From: Membranipora membranacea
Taxonomy: Eukaryota; Bryozoa; Gymnolaemata; Cheilostomatida; Membraniporidae
Assembly (NCBI GenBank): GCA_914767715.1
Contig: OU612067.1
Coordinates: forward strand, 5,766,001-5,830,000
Reading direction: 5' to 3'
DNA: 64,000 bases
This document shows, piece after piece, positions 36,457 through 48,000 of the stretch. A program made the translations under genes and the position numbers. The notes under the pieces are model-generated. The model worked only from the letters and a program-made list of their open reading frames with translations. It made no database searches and was not told the origin of the DNA. Positions within the stretch are counted from its first letter, which is position 1. Every line of letters begins with the position of its first letter.

Positions 36457-37772
36457 ACCTTTGACTTCTCACTGTTGATCCCTTTTCATTCTTGAATGTT
36501 AGAAAACGCTCGTGACAAAGCCTTTTACTTTTTATGTTAACTGTGTATAATTATGTTATGTTTTTTCTCTTGATTTTCTTTAAATTGAATTAATTTTAAT
36601 GTTATGTTAATGTTAATAAAAATTGATTTGGTTACACACCTACAACAACATACTGTCTCTGACTCTCCGTTTACAAACTAATTCTGCTGGATTGTGATAG
36701 TTTAAATCGAAGCTATGTCTGAGTAATTAAATGCAATGATCAAGACAGACTGAGACGTAAAACAAACACAAGTCGAGTGAGCTTTGTTGAACATGTGTGA
36801 ATTATTGATGTTGATGTGACGCTTTGCATAAAACTGGCAACTAAGGAGACTTACACTGGTTTATGCTCGGTGCTGCTTGGGCACCGAGCAAAAAGCAGAC
36901 AAGTTGGAAACTTATACGGGTTTTTGTCAAGCAAACCGATCTACATGAATTTGGTGAGAAATATAATATTATATCTAAATATATCATGAGTAGCCAGAAT
37001 GCTTTTCTTTATGTAAAAAAATCTTCTCCAGCAACTGCAATAATGCTATTCTTCTGAACAAAGAAAATACCTCTGACTAGGTAGTTCATAATAGAAAATC
37101 CATAACAAACCTGTTAGAACTGAGTCTAATCCGACAAAGAAAAAATAATTGCAGATTTGAAAACTGTGAGCAGTTCCAACTGTGGGTAAAAAAAAACGAA
37201 ACAACACATTGATTGATTGGTCCGAACAACAGTCTCATCGACTGAAATGCATCAGACAGGAACATAGCATCAACTTCACATGCATGAAGAGACATAGGAG
37301 AGGTGGATAATAGTAACCTTACCAAAAACAAAGCCTCTGACTTCCAAAACAGGCTGCTAGGAGCTCACCGACAATTAATAACGGCCAAGGTAGGGGGAGA
37401 GATTACGATGTCTGATGACAAATTCAACAATTTAAACAAGGTTTATTTGTGTGGATACTTGTAAAAGGAATAATTTATGTAAATATAAAAAACCATGAAA
37501 TGGTTTATTTGATTACAGCCAGTCATGAACCCAAGGTCACCTTGACTTTATGCCAGACTGTTGCTAAAAAATTCTCTACGACAACGCTGAGCTGGCTAGC
37601 AAACAGTAAGACACGCTTTGAAAGAAAATCAGACCGAGCAAAAAAGCGGAATAAATATGCAGAACTAAAAATTTATTATCACCAATTGAACTAGATGAGC
37701 ACATGCTTGCTCTACATCTGGTTTGGCACTATAGGGAAGAGAGGGAATATAACCATATCAATGCCCAAAAAA
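36457..37772. other. Intergenic between convergent genes
   Basis: TTAATAAAAATTG near 36611 could be a poly-A signal for the plus-strand gene. An 81-codon basic open frame at 37449-37694 has no splice or family support. Nothing else was recognised. Confidence 0.4.
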
Positions 37773-40700
37773 TCACAGATGGCTTTCCGTCTTGATATCT
37801 TCTCCATTTTGAGTTTCCCCACATACCTGTTCGGCTCGATATACAGAATTATGGCTATTGCTAAAAGCATTCATTATTTTATGTTCAGTAATAAGTCTCC
37901 CTGTTTTTTTGTAGTCCAGATACGTTTCCAAGATAAACCGATTTAGTGAGTGAAGCTGAGCACTGTATTCCTCTATCTGTAACATGATGTCACAATGTTG
38001 AATAATCTGTGATTCAATTATGGTTGTTTATACTAACAGTATCAAAATTCATTTAAAACTGTTAATTGTTAGATCACAGTTATTATAACAGAACTACTTT
38101 GTGACTACAACTCATCTCCAAAAAGAGTAAACTCAGATCAAATTCTATTAAAACAGTCTCACAAGTTCTCACAACATGTAGTGGACTCATTGCAACCGAC
38201 ATAAGACATGAGAATAGCTCTTTTAGAAGTAATGGTATCACAACAAATCAGGTTGAGCAGAACCCTAGACCAACTCCAGCCAAGAGATTATTTCAGACAT
38301 TACCGTGAGCCAGCTAGCTTCAGATATTTCCTGAGTACATCTTTTAATTTCTGTTGAGGTGGCTCTCATGAGGCATGCATAGTAAAAGTCAGAATTCCCG
38401 TATCTAAACTTGTGTAAATGTCTGTAGGCAAGAATTCCAACAAACTCGCAGTGTATGCCTGTTTCCTCAAACACTTCACGTTTTGCTGTTTCAGCCAAGT
38501 CTTCACCTGAACGTAAAACAAACCGGCTCAGCACAAACTCAACATCATGGTGATATGTGATATAAACAAGTTTGAAACCAGTCACTTGTTCAGACAGTAC
38601 AGAAATAAGCTACTGTCATGCCATATTCCATAGAGCCTGGGTGCCAACTTTTTTTATGCAAAGAGATCGTTACAAATTTCCAATGATAAAAGAGCCTAAT
38701 TTAGGGCCCAAGGCCTGGAGCGGGCCCGCCCGCCAGCCAGCTATAAGTAAGCCGATGTTGTCCAAAAACTTATGTCCACAGAGTAAGGTTATATCCTTAC
38801 TCTGTGTTATGTTCTTTGAAAGTGCCGGAGTCATGTTCTCATTGGACCTCATTGGACAACTTCAAGCTAAGATCCGTTGTGTTTTTTGACAGGGATCAGG
38901 GAGTTTGGGATATAAAACTCCCGAACTCCCTGCTGGGATTTACATACAGCTTGAAGTTATCTACTCAGGTTGGGTGTGTAGACAACTCCACACAACAACA
39001 GTGATAAAAGTATTAAAAAAAAACCAAAACTCATCAATCAAAACAAAGCCACAACACAAGTGCATGGGTCAATTAAGAAATCCACAATCATACTGGTACA
39101 AAAAAGATATCACCTCAGAATCAATATCCAACACAATTCAGAATACAGACAAGGCCTCATTGCTTGCCTGATTCCCAGGCTTATGTGTATTAAAATGTGA
39201 ACATGCCATTTCTCATTCCGATTAGTCACAAAGTTAACACAGGGGCACATGACGTTAAAAAGAACGAGGTGTGTTGTTAGTATCCTATGCTGAATGGGTC
39301 ATGCATAAGTATGGGAAGAGCAAACGGAAAACATTGGCAAGCAAATAACATATTTGCTTGAATGGGATATTTGGTACCCTCAACGCCACTTTATGTTTCG
39401 ATGATCTATGTTCTGTTCATAGGGAACCGATGGAGCTTGGGACTGCCAAGCCTTGGATTAGTTAAACCATTTCTGTGGTAGGTTATTTGAATATTTATAT
39501 TAATTGTTTTGTTTTTTTTATTATTGTAAATGTTTGCTTTAAAATAAGACCCTTGTGATTCTCTTTTGAAAACAGACTATCAGACATTATTATCTGTTAT
39601 TAGGATGAACAAAACCAGAAACAGAGCATGAGCATGGAGGTAACCAGGAGCCCGACCAGCCCGACCAGCCCACTAGACTGCGAGACATCCTTGTCAAACC
39701 AGACGAGCTCAATGGCTGGAACATTCACATGTAATCCATACATGCCTCCAGCACACTTCTCCCCTGATTTGGCTAATATGCAAGTTGTCCTCTTGCCATA
39801 CGTAATGAACCCGGATAGTTATTTCTGATGCATATTTGTAAAATTGACTTGTGATGTAATTGTCCCTCAGCAGATTGTAGCCAAGCTGGTATCATAATAG
39901 TTTCCTGTCATGATGTCACAGACAGCTATAAGTAAGCCGAGGATGGCGCATAAGTTATATCAAAATTATGTTCTTTGAAAGTGCCATGTTCTCACCTGAC
40001 CTCATTGGACAACTTCAAGTTAAGATCGGATCTGTTTTAAAATGTAAACATGCCATTTCTCATTTTGATTAGTCACAAAGTTAACACATGGGCACATGAC
40101 GTTAAAAAGAACGACGTGTGCCGTTGGTATCCTATGTTGAATGGGTCATGCATAAGTATAGGAACAGCAAACCGAAAACATTGGCAAGCAAATAACATAT
40201 TGGCTTGAATGGGATATTTGGTACCCTCAACGCCACATTATGTTTCGATGATCTATGTTCTGTTCTTAGGGAACTCCCTTAGCCATCCATCAGTTATTCC
40301 ATATCTATGGTTAGTTATTTTAATATCTATATTATTGTTTTTTTATTATCGTATATGTTAGGTTTTTTTGTATATAAATTGTTGACTCTCCATCACTATC
40401 CCTGACATGTCACTAGGCTTAAATCCATATCTCACCGCCAACTGTCTAACACGACGATCTAATTAATTGTGACTTGTACGATAACTTATAAGTGTGAGCA
40501 GCATCCATGAATCAAAGTGTAGCGTGTGACAAAATAGTTGTATGTGTCTGTAATATAATTTTTCGATGTTGCAGGGCGCTAATGAGACAGACCGCGTTAG
40601 CTCAGGATCTGTAGTTCAGGACGTATCAGTATACATAACAGAGGATGAGAAGCGGGTAAGACTGAATTTTTTGTGTTGCAATTTTGTAATTGGTAAATTT

Positions 40701-43448
40701 CCTAATATGCCAACATTTATTCCCTTTCTTTCAATACAACTCAAACTGACTTGTACGCTGATAAGTCCCTAAAGACAGTCTCAACATTAACATTTCATCA
40801 GTTTTGATTGCCTTACCCATGTCCATTTATTCTATTACTAAGCCAACATCTTTTAAACATGCAGTACACAAGTACTTTCTGTTTTGATTATATTCCTTTT
40901 AATTTTTATTTAGGCATTCATTAAGGAATGATAACATTGCTTATTACAAGCATAAAATTTATTAGGATTTTAAAGACTAGCAAAATTTTAGAGCCGTTTA
41001 TTTCTACTTTTAGTATATGTGGCCTCTAGGAACTTCAAAGACTCCAGCAGCTGTACCCTCAGCGGGGCAGGCGCTAACCACATCTCTCAACCAACCCATA
41101 TGTAACAAGATGAGAAGCTGATCATTGGAATTTGGTAATTAGTGAATTTCCTAAATAATCCAAAATTCCCCTCGCATTAAATACAACTCAATCATACTCT
41201 GATTATGTTTTATTATAATTCTTATTCAACGTGACCCTCACACTGACCCCTCACACTGCTTCGAAGGCATAATTTTGAAGCAGTCTGGTCTCAGTGTCTC
41301 TGCAATTGCCGAGCTATTTGGTACGCCTGTGTTTATTTTCTAATGGATGGAGCGTATATAATAAAGATACTATATACCACGTACTATATCTATTGATGAT
41401 GAATGATGACGCACATGTCAGTTTTGCACAGTGTAATGTTCAAAATTGTGGAACAAGCAAATGAGCCACCAATATTTCAAATTGAGTCATAGACTGAGCA
41501 CTAGGGCCATAGAGTATCCTATAGAATGGGTGGATAATTATATTTGTCTCAGGTTCAACCAAATATTGGAATGCAAAATTACACAACCTAATGATGGGAG
41601 CGTGACATCAAAAACTTCGGTACCTTTTTGCTTAGTCCAAATCAGGTTATTGGCAGGTCCTTCAAATATCACAAAACAACGAACAGAGGGGAAAATGTTT
41701 GTGTTTGCTGTCTGTTTGTGAAAGTGTTTTTGTAATTTTATGTGCTCGGATTACTGGATACATAGTTAAATGGTATCATTCAGGTTACAAATATCATTCA
41801 CAAGTCACGCAGCAATACAAATGGTTGTCTGTTGTGCTATGTGAAAGTCCCACAAGGCTCACACAAAAATTTTCCTTGTTGCTCGATTAGTATTGGGCAT
41901 ATCCTAAATCACATATCACTAGAATTTCACAATCTTGAACTAACATTCTTAGGTACATGTTCTAAATTTCATCCTGTACAAGTTTGCTTTGAGTAGTTGA
42001 CAACTTAACTTACCTGTATCGGCTCCACCTCCAGGAAGCTTCCATAAAGCTTTGACTCCCTCAAACCGCTCCTTGATGGCCAGAACTTTTCCTTCATTGT
42101 TTACAACGAACCCGGATACGCCTGTAGATAACCAAAATACAACAGAGCCAGTCAGATAATGCATAGATAACACAAAAATCAAGTGAGCACATAAGATTCA
42201 TGTAACCTTTCAATCAGTTATTACAATACATTTACTTACCAATGTAATGGTTAGCATAGGGAGGAAAGTTATTAGGTTCAGTTGGGCTCAGCCACATCAG
42301 CATCAGAACATAGCCCGGCTTAGCATGATGGAAGTCAAATCCCAACTGCAATCAAAGCACAATATCCACATCGTTAATATGAATTTACCAATTGAATTTG
42401 AATGGAAGGATATCAACTGACCAACCACATTCTATGATGGTGGTTTATGTGGAAAGGGTCACTAATATAATGAAGACAAACAATGATAATAATAAAAACA
42501 ATAATATGTGGATGCTTTGAGCAGCTATTTTAGGTTACATTTTATTGTTAGAGGTTTACTTATGACATTTATAACACATTGTTCATTGAAACCAACCTTA
42601 ATTAATTGAGGTATGCGGTATGCCAAGTTTGATGGTATGCTCACAGTTAGTGCTCGGACACCAGTGTTCTTCCAGTTTTCCATGGATGCTATAAGAGAAA
42701 GAATAGGCTTAGAATGGGAAGTTAAGAGTTATTAAAATCAAGGCGTCCTCTTGAGATACAACATACAGTGGTACGCATACCACTGCACAGCATACAGATC
42801 TACAGCTAGAAACCATGAGTCAAGCGCTGTTTCAATGCCTTCTCTAGTACAACCTCCTCATGGCAGTTGTACTAGTGAGAAAAATACCACATATTTGAAA
42901 GTTTGGGCAAGAAATAACTGTAAATTATCATCATACCTACAAGTCTCTCCTCAAAGTCTCCATCAGCACATTGATGCTTGGCATCACCAATACTCAACAC
43001 AACACAATCAAACCTACAATCACAGAAAAATTGGCAAGTTTTCTTTACCAACTATGAGATAAATGTGTAGATATACATAGGTGACCTGAATGATCATGCA
43101 AAGATCCTCCAAACTCTACCAAAGACCTACCACCCTTATATCGCCGCAACACATCAAACCTGAAATGGATTGAAAAAACGAGCAATAATACAATAATGAG
43201 AACAAAAAACAATGAGATAAAAGAGCCGAATCTTACCTGTCTTTTTCTTCTATAAAAACAGGCTGTCTATCAGCTAGATTTGAGTGGGTGGCCATGACAT
43301 GTGTGAGTGAGATCACAGATGAATTAGGCACTAATCTGTTTTGTCTGTATGAGTTGCGAGTCAAGACAGTCCAGTGGCTTGAAAACAATCTTCCAAGTTT
43401 GCTTATGAGTCTGTAGTCATGACACAAAAGTTGTTTGAAAGTTACCAT
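37773..43448 (-). CDS. NUDT6-like: NUDT6-like Nudix hydrolase
   Basis: The seven coding exons are 43448-43237, 43013-42937, 42688-42597, 42345-42240, 42121-42014, 38506-38304 and 37976-37773. All phases agree, giving about 333 residues, close to human NUDT6. Nudix enzymes cleave nucleoside diphosphate-linked compounds; the substrate here is not predictable. The N-terminus (MVTFKQLL, rich in Arg and Ser without acids) looks like a mitochondrial targeting sequence. The pre-Nudix domain has LGFDFHHAKPGYVLMLMWL, as in NUDT6 and plant NUDX8/10 relatives. The Nudix box G-x5-E-x7-REVFEETGI is complete and is split by an intron at GGGADTG|EDLAETAK. After the box comes FRYGNSDFYYACLM. The 3.5-kb intron 5 holds duplicated units B and C. 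An AG acceptor upstream of the ATG suggests a 5' UTR intron. Confidence 0.9.
38735..39828 (+). repeat. Duplication unit B, inside the NUDT6-like intron
   Basis: Its start (CAGCTATAAGTAAGCCGA, CTCATTGGACAACTTCAAG) matches unit C at about 39925-40030, and 39190-39480 matches units A and C. It ends in a distinct open exon at 39604-39828 (after TTATTAG) encoding about 74 residues with SPTSPTSP and CNPYMPPAHFSPDL, then a stop. No family was recognised. Confidence 0.7.
38777..38806. repeat. Perfect 12-bp hairpin
   Basis: CACAGAGTAAGG, six bases, then CCTTACTCTGTG. It lies at the start of unit B and is absent from unit C, so it may be a later change. Confidence 0.85.
39925..41940 (+). repeat. Duplication unit C, inside the NUDT6-like intron
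   Basis: The longest copy of the three-copy unit. It carries the paralogous exons 40575-40655 (GANETDRVSSGSVVQDV...EDEKR) and 41014-41121 (YMWPLGTSKTPAAVPS, stop TGA) with intact splice sites. The plus-strand exons run opposite to the host NUDT6-like gene. Confidence 0.75.
42754..42862 (-). repeat. Dispersed repeat ending in a short hairpin, copy 2
   Basis: Inverse copy of 3173-3258. The hairpin CAGTGGTACGCATACCACTG is perfect here. It lies in an intron of the NUDT6-like gene. Confidence 0.7.
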
Positions 43449-45032
43449 TCCATCCAATTCTAAAAGTTTTAGAAATATAATCACAATCATCTCATCTCAA
43501 TTAATAGTAGGATGGCTGACAGGTTCTCAATGTTATCAACCTCACCTGCTTCAACATATGACATAGACTAGATCTAAAATTAATTGATCTCATCATCATA
43601 TATATATATATATATATATGATGGTGAGATCAATTAATAACAATTAACTCCAGATCTCGTCTTCATTTGAACATATCCCACTGACTAGTCACGAGTGACT
43701 GACCATGTGGTGATAATGGCCATTTGAAAAGTATACATACATGTAACTCCAGATGAATATGAGCCGACCTCTAGTTATCTTTAGACCAGCAGCTTCCCTG
43801 AGTTGTTTAAAGTTGTAACTGAGACGTCAGGCAATGCATAACGTAGACGCTGGCAGATTTTTAAATGATTACTCTTACTGTACTGACACAAAGTTTTCCA
43901 CTGATGTAAATCCTCAACTAAACAAAACATGCTGTGTATTCTATTGTGGATCCATGAATTAGTATCAGTGTGTAAACTTTACCTTCATCAACCCAAGGAG
44001 GTCAATTGGTCACTTACCCGTCTGCTTTCACATCACATTCCCTGAGGTAGCTTGGACTTTGTAAATTTCTTCCCAAATTGGGGGAACTCAAACAAAAGTA
44101 GAATATTTCAGCACTGTTGTCGGTACACATCAAACTCCTTATTCGAAGTTCCGATACATTTCAATGTGGAATGTAGGTAAATTGCGTTTGTTGATACAGA
44201 GAGGATAACTCTTCATTCTCAAAATCATTTCATTTCATTACATTGTATCAGGGATTGTATTGTGTGTGGGGGCCAGACTTGTTAGAAGTACTACATCCTA
44301 ACTAAAACCCCCTAGGTAGTTCCATTTCATTGAGCATTCATGGAATACTTGTATCAGCTTAACCTTCAATGCATGTCAATTCTCGGTCTGTTCAGATGAC
44401 TGCAACTAACTGCATATGCGAGTTTGTGGCATTACAGGATTAGAAGGAGTGAAGTAGCTTTTAATCTCCATTAATATGCTGCCAAAGTGAAAAATTATAA
44501 CATGCCTTTGTGCATAGAGATTGTAGACTAATAGGTCACATGCTCATAGTGATATCCAATAGTGTTCAGGGTAAAGAAAACAAAACCGTATAAAAATACT
44601 GAACAGAATAATAAAATAAAATCTTATGTAAGATTGAGAACAAAAATATGCCAAGAAAGTGTAACTTATAATGAGGGGAATGAACTGGTCGGGCGGTTTG
44701 GAGGCACAAAAACATGAATATGCATTAACTCAAGGAGGTAAAGAAGTAAGTAAATGACAGATGAATAAGCTAATGAGCACAATATCTCTGTAAATTATGG
44801 AAGCTCATGAGGAGAGACGGGCATTGATGTTGAGCCTAGTGATTCTTTTCTTGAAGTTTTGATACTAGCTTCAAACACAGGAGTGGTAACTTTATCTACT
44901 CCGTCATGTTTCATTTTGGCACAATATGTTTGATTCTTAGGGCCGAGGATGCTCTTCAGCTTCCACTATGATGAACGGCAAGGTGGCTGGCAGTCGCAAA
45001 CTTTTCTCTCTATTCAATCAGATGTGTGTGTG
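43449..45032. other. Between NUDT6-like and TMEM134-like genes
   Basis: The region holds the upstream area of the NUDT6-like gene and the 3' flank of the TMEM134-like gene. A near-perfect palindrome with a central TA repeat lies at 43579-43638. No other gene was recognised. Confidence 0.4.
43579..43638. repeat. 60-bp palindrome with (TA)n centre
   Basis: ATTAATTGATCTCATCATCAT reads to an alternating TA centre and back as ATGATGGTGAGATCAATTAAT, with one mismatch pair. It could extrude as a cruciform. Confidence 0.85.
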
Positions 45033-48000
45033 CTACGACCATGTGTCTATTCTTAGAGTCGGCAGTTTGCTGAACTTAAAACCTCTTACTTGACAGGCAG
45101 CAAGGGTCATGTATAAAAAGTGATATCCTGTAAAATAAAACGGTGAACAATATTAAAAATAAAAGAGGATGAGAATCACTACAAAAAAATTTTACCTTAC
45201 TATCCATCCATTATGATTATAAAGTTGGTGTCGTGTGAGTTTGTCAAAGCTAGAGCCTGCATAATAATGTATTTCTGACATGGCTAAAATTGATATACTG
45301 ATAGTGGCATATTTTCATCAAAAGCACGAAGCTGGGAGTAGAAAAATATGTATTCATTTACACATTTTTCTTGGTCATGTTCTGATCCTTCTCATTACAT
45401 AGACATATCAGAATCTGAAGACCAATTTTTGCAGATAATACAATAAGAAATTGATGTCGGTCAAGGAAGGGAGCGGTGCGGTCAAATATGTTTGTTGCAA
45501 CACCAATTAATATTCAATGCTGTGGTCGCAGTACTACTTAAGACAATTACTATCAAAAATGAGCAACCAAAAGCACTAAACCAAAACATGTAGCTCCTAC
45601 AATAGATCTCAGTATTTAGACAGGGTAGACTGCCACAAAGACTATCATCTGACAGATAATTTGAAGTTGTCCTACCTCCTGGTATTAGTAGTATAATCCC
45701 ACCAATCAAAAATATCACCGATTTCAAATCTGTAAATATCAGAGAATATCATCAAATATCTAGCTTTTAATCTACTGGACACACACAATAAAACACTTCT
45801 CAGTGACGGGGCCATCCCATGTTAATGCATGAAATAGAACTCCTATTATAAAAAATACACAGCCACCCATAGCTTTTAATCCAATTGCAATTTTTAATAC
45901 CATGGCATCTTTGCAAACTATCTGTACCTGTACAACAACAATGACAATATTCAGATGAGTTGTATCATAAGTGAGAGTTGTCTCCTTGTGAAAAAAATTA
46001 CATGCTAATGCTATGCGATTGAGAAAATTGAAGTGGTTAACCATTGCTAAGAGTAGGCATACAGCACTTAATTGAGTGCCCAATTTCGCAAGAAGTAGGC
46101 AGCAACTCCCCTCCCATCTCTCGGTACCAGATTAGATAGAGCGACACGTATTCAGAGATTTCTCTTTCGATCTTCACTCAATTGCACTGAGAAAACCGTG
46201 TGAGGGCCTCAGAACATGGACTTTTGGGGTGTATTATTTCACCAAGCCATCAAATATCTTTTCCAGGCACACATATCACCCATTCCTGATGAAAACTCTC
46301 ATTTTAATCATGGTAGCCATAAAGACAAAGATTTTTGATGATTTGGTTTTGAGTAGAACTTACCATCATGAAATGCTCTGCCTTGTGACATCTCATAAGA
46401 CCCAACAGCCAGACCAAACATGAATGATGCTACAAAAAAAGGAAATAACCAAATATACATGCATTGTTGACAAACAAAAGCTGAGAAATTACGTACAATT
46501 ACGTATTAATTTTAAATTAGTTGATATTTCATTATTTGGCGTGAAAGATGTGTTCATTGTTGTTCAACAGTGTGATGAGGCAGGTGCTTTTAGAGTTTAA
46601 ATTTCTTTTGAGATTTAAATATTAAATAAACCAGGGACTACTGCCATGAGGGAGACGCAAACTTATAAAGCTGAGCTGACATGAATCTAATGTCTAGATT
46701 TCACACAAGGAAACTATTTGTGATCTGAAAAAGTCCACAGCTCTGAAATTCCTGTAATGATATACTTTCTACCAATATAAGTATTATCTTAGCTGATTGT
46801 AAAAACAACTGGAAACAGGACGCCGTTGATGACTGTCATTGGAAGTAAGGGATTGTTTTAAAAAATAAACCAACAGAGACTTAGAGTCTTGACCTCTCAT
46901 ATTCAAGTGACAAAGCTAAACCCGTATACACAGCCTTCAAACAAGTATATGATGAGATATCATCTCTCTTATTCCACTGCTCTCGGTAGGCTACATACCT
47001 AATCCCAGGATCATCAGTGCAAACGATCCGAGGTATACTTTCCAGTTTCTTCTGATCGTAGGGTGCTTCAGGACTCTACAATGTATAAAATAGAATAGTC
47101 AGAACCGGTAATAAAGTTTGATGCATGGACCTCTCACATACATATCCACATGTAGTTTAGGAAATAAACGTACACAAAATATGAGAAACTATTAGTTACA
47201 CTGTTTAATGACCATGTTGAATAGAGTTGTCAGTCTAAAAAATAATGTATATTCAACGGAGTATTACTCCAAATAGCCTACAACCAAGTATTCTTTCTCT
47301 ACACATTAACACAGCTGAACCTACTTTTTCATTTTTGACCTAGCTTAGGGGAAGCCATTGAATCATTAATCAATCTTATCATGATCCTAGTTAAAGGTAA
47401 TCAGAGGTTTCGGAACACCTTTTCTTCTACTGAGCGAAAATGGGCAGCCATAGCATGAAAAACACATTCACTAATGATAACCATTAAAATATACTCCATT
47501 GAATAGGTATCTGAGTATCTTTCATGTCACAAAATGCCAAGAAAATATTCAGGTCAGAATAACAGGCTTCTCGACCATTCGATGATAGATACTACGTCCA
47601 TTTACAAGGCTGTCTCTAGTCCAAGATCATCCAAATGTTGTTTTCACAAAGTACCCAGGTGTAAAATGAGTCTGGGTCAGTCTGAAACAGTATCTGGAAA
47701 GCTTCCAACTTTCCAGATACTGTGCCAGACTCATTTTTTGCTGAGTTTGTGTCATTTTCATGTTCACATTGACTGGGATGGCTATCTGGGACAATGTGGA
47801 CCAGCCTTTACAATCTGCAAAGGGTACTACCTGCATAATCCTTTATGCTTAGACTGATCATAATCTATCTCATCCAGCTGATCTTCTGCACTCCTCTCGG
47901 ATATCAATCTTTTATATGTGCTGCAAAATAAGGAGAACCAGATAATCACCTCAATTATAACACGCTATCATTGTTGTGATCATATATCAGGGTAGATAAA

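Noticed and set aside
37449-37694. Basic 81-codon protein
   Set aside because: No ATG context, splice site or motif supports it, and it overlaps the 3' flank of the NUDT6-like gene.
43113-43140. 28-bp exon of the NUDT6-like gene
   Set aside because: It has AG and GT borders but its phase does not fit. Direct joining of 43237 to 43013 does fit and reads through.
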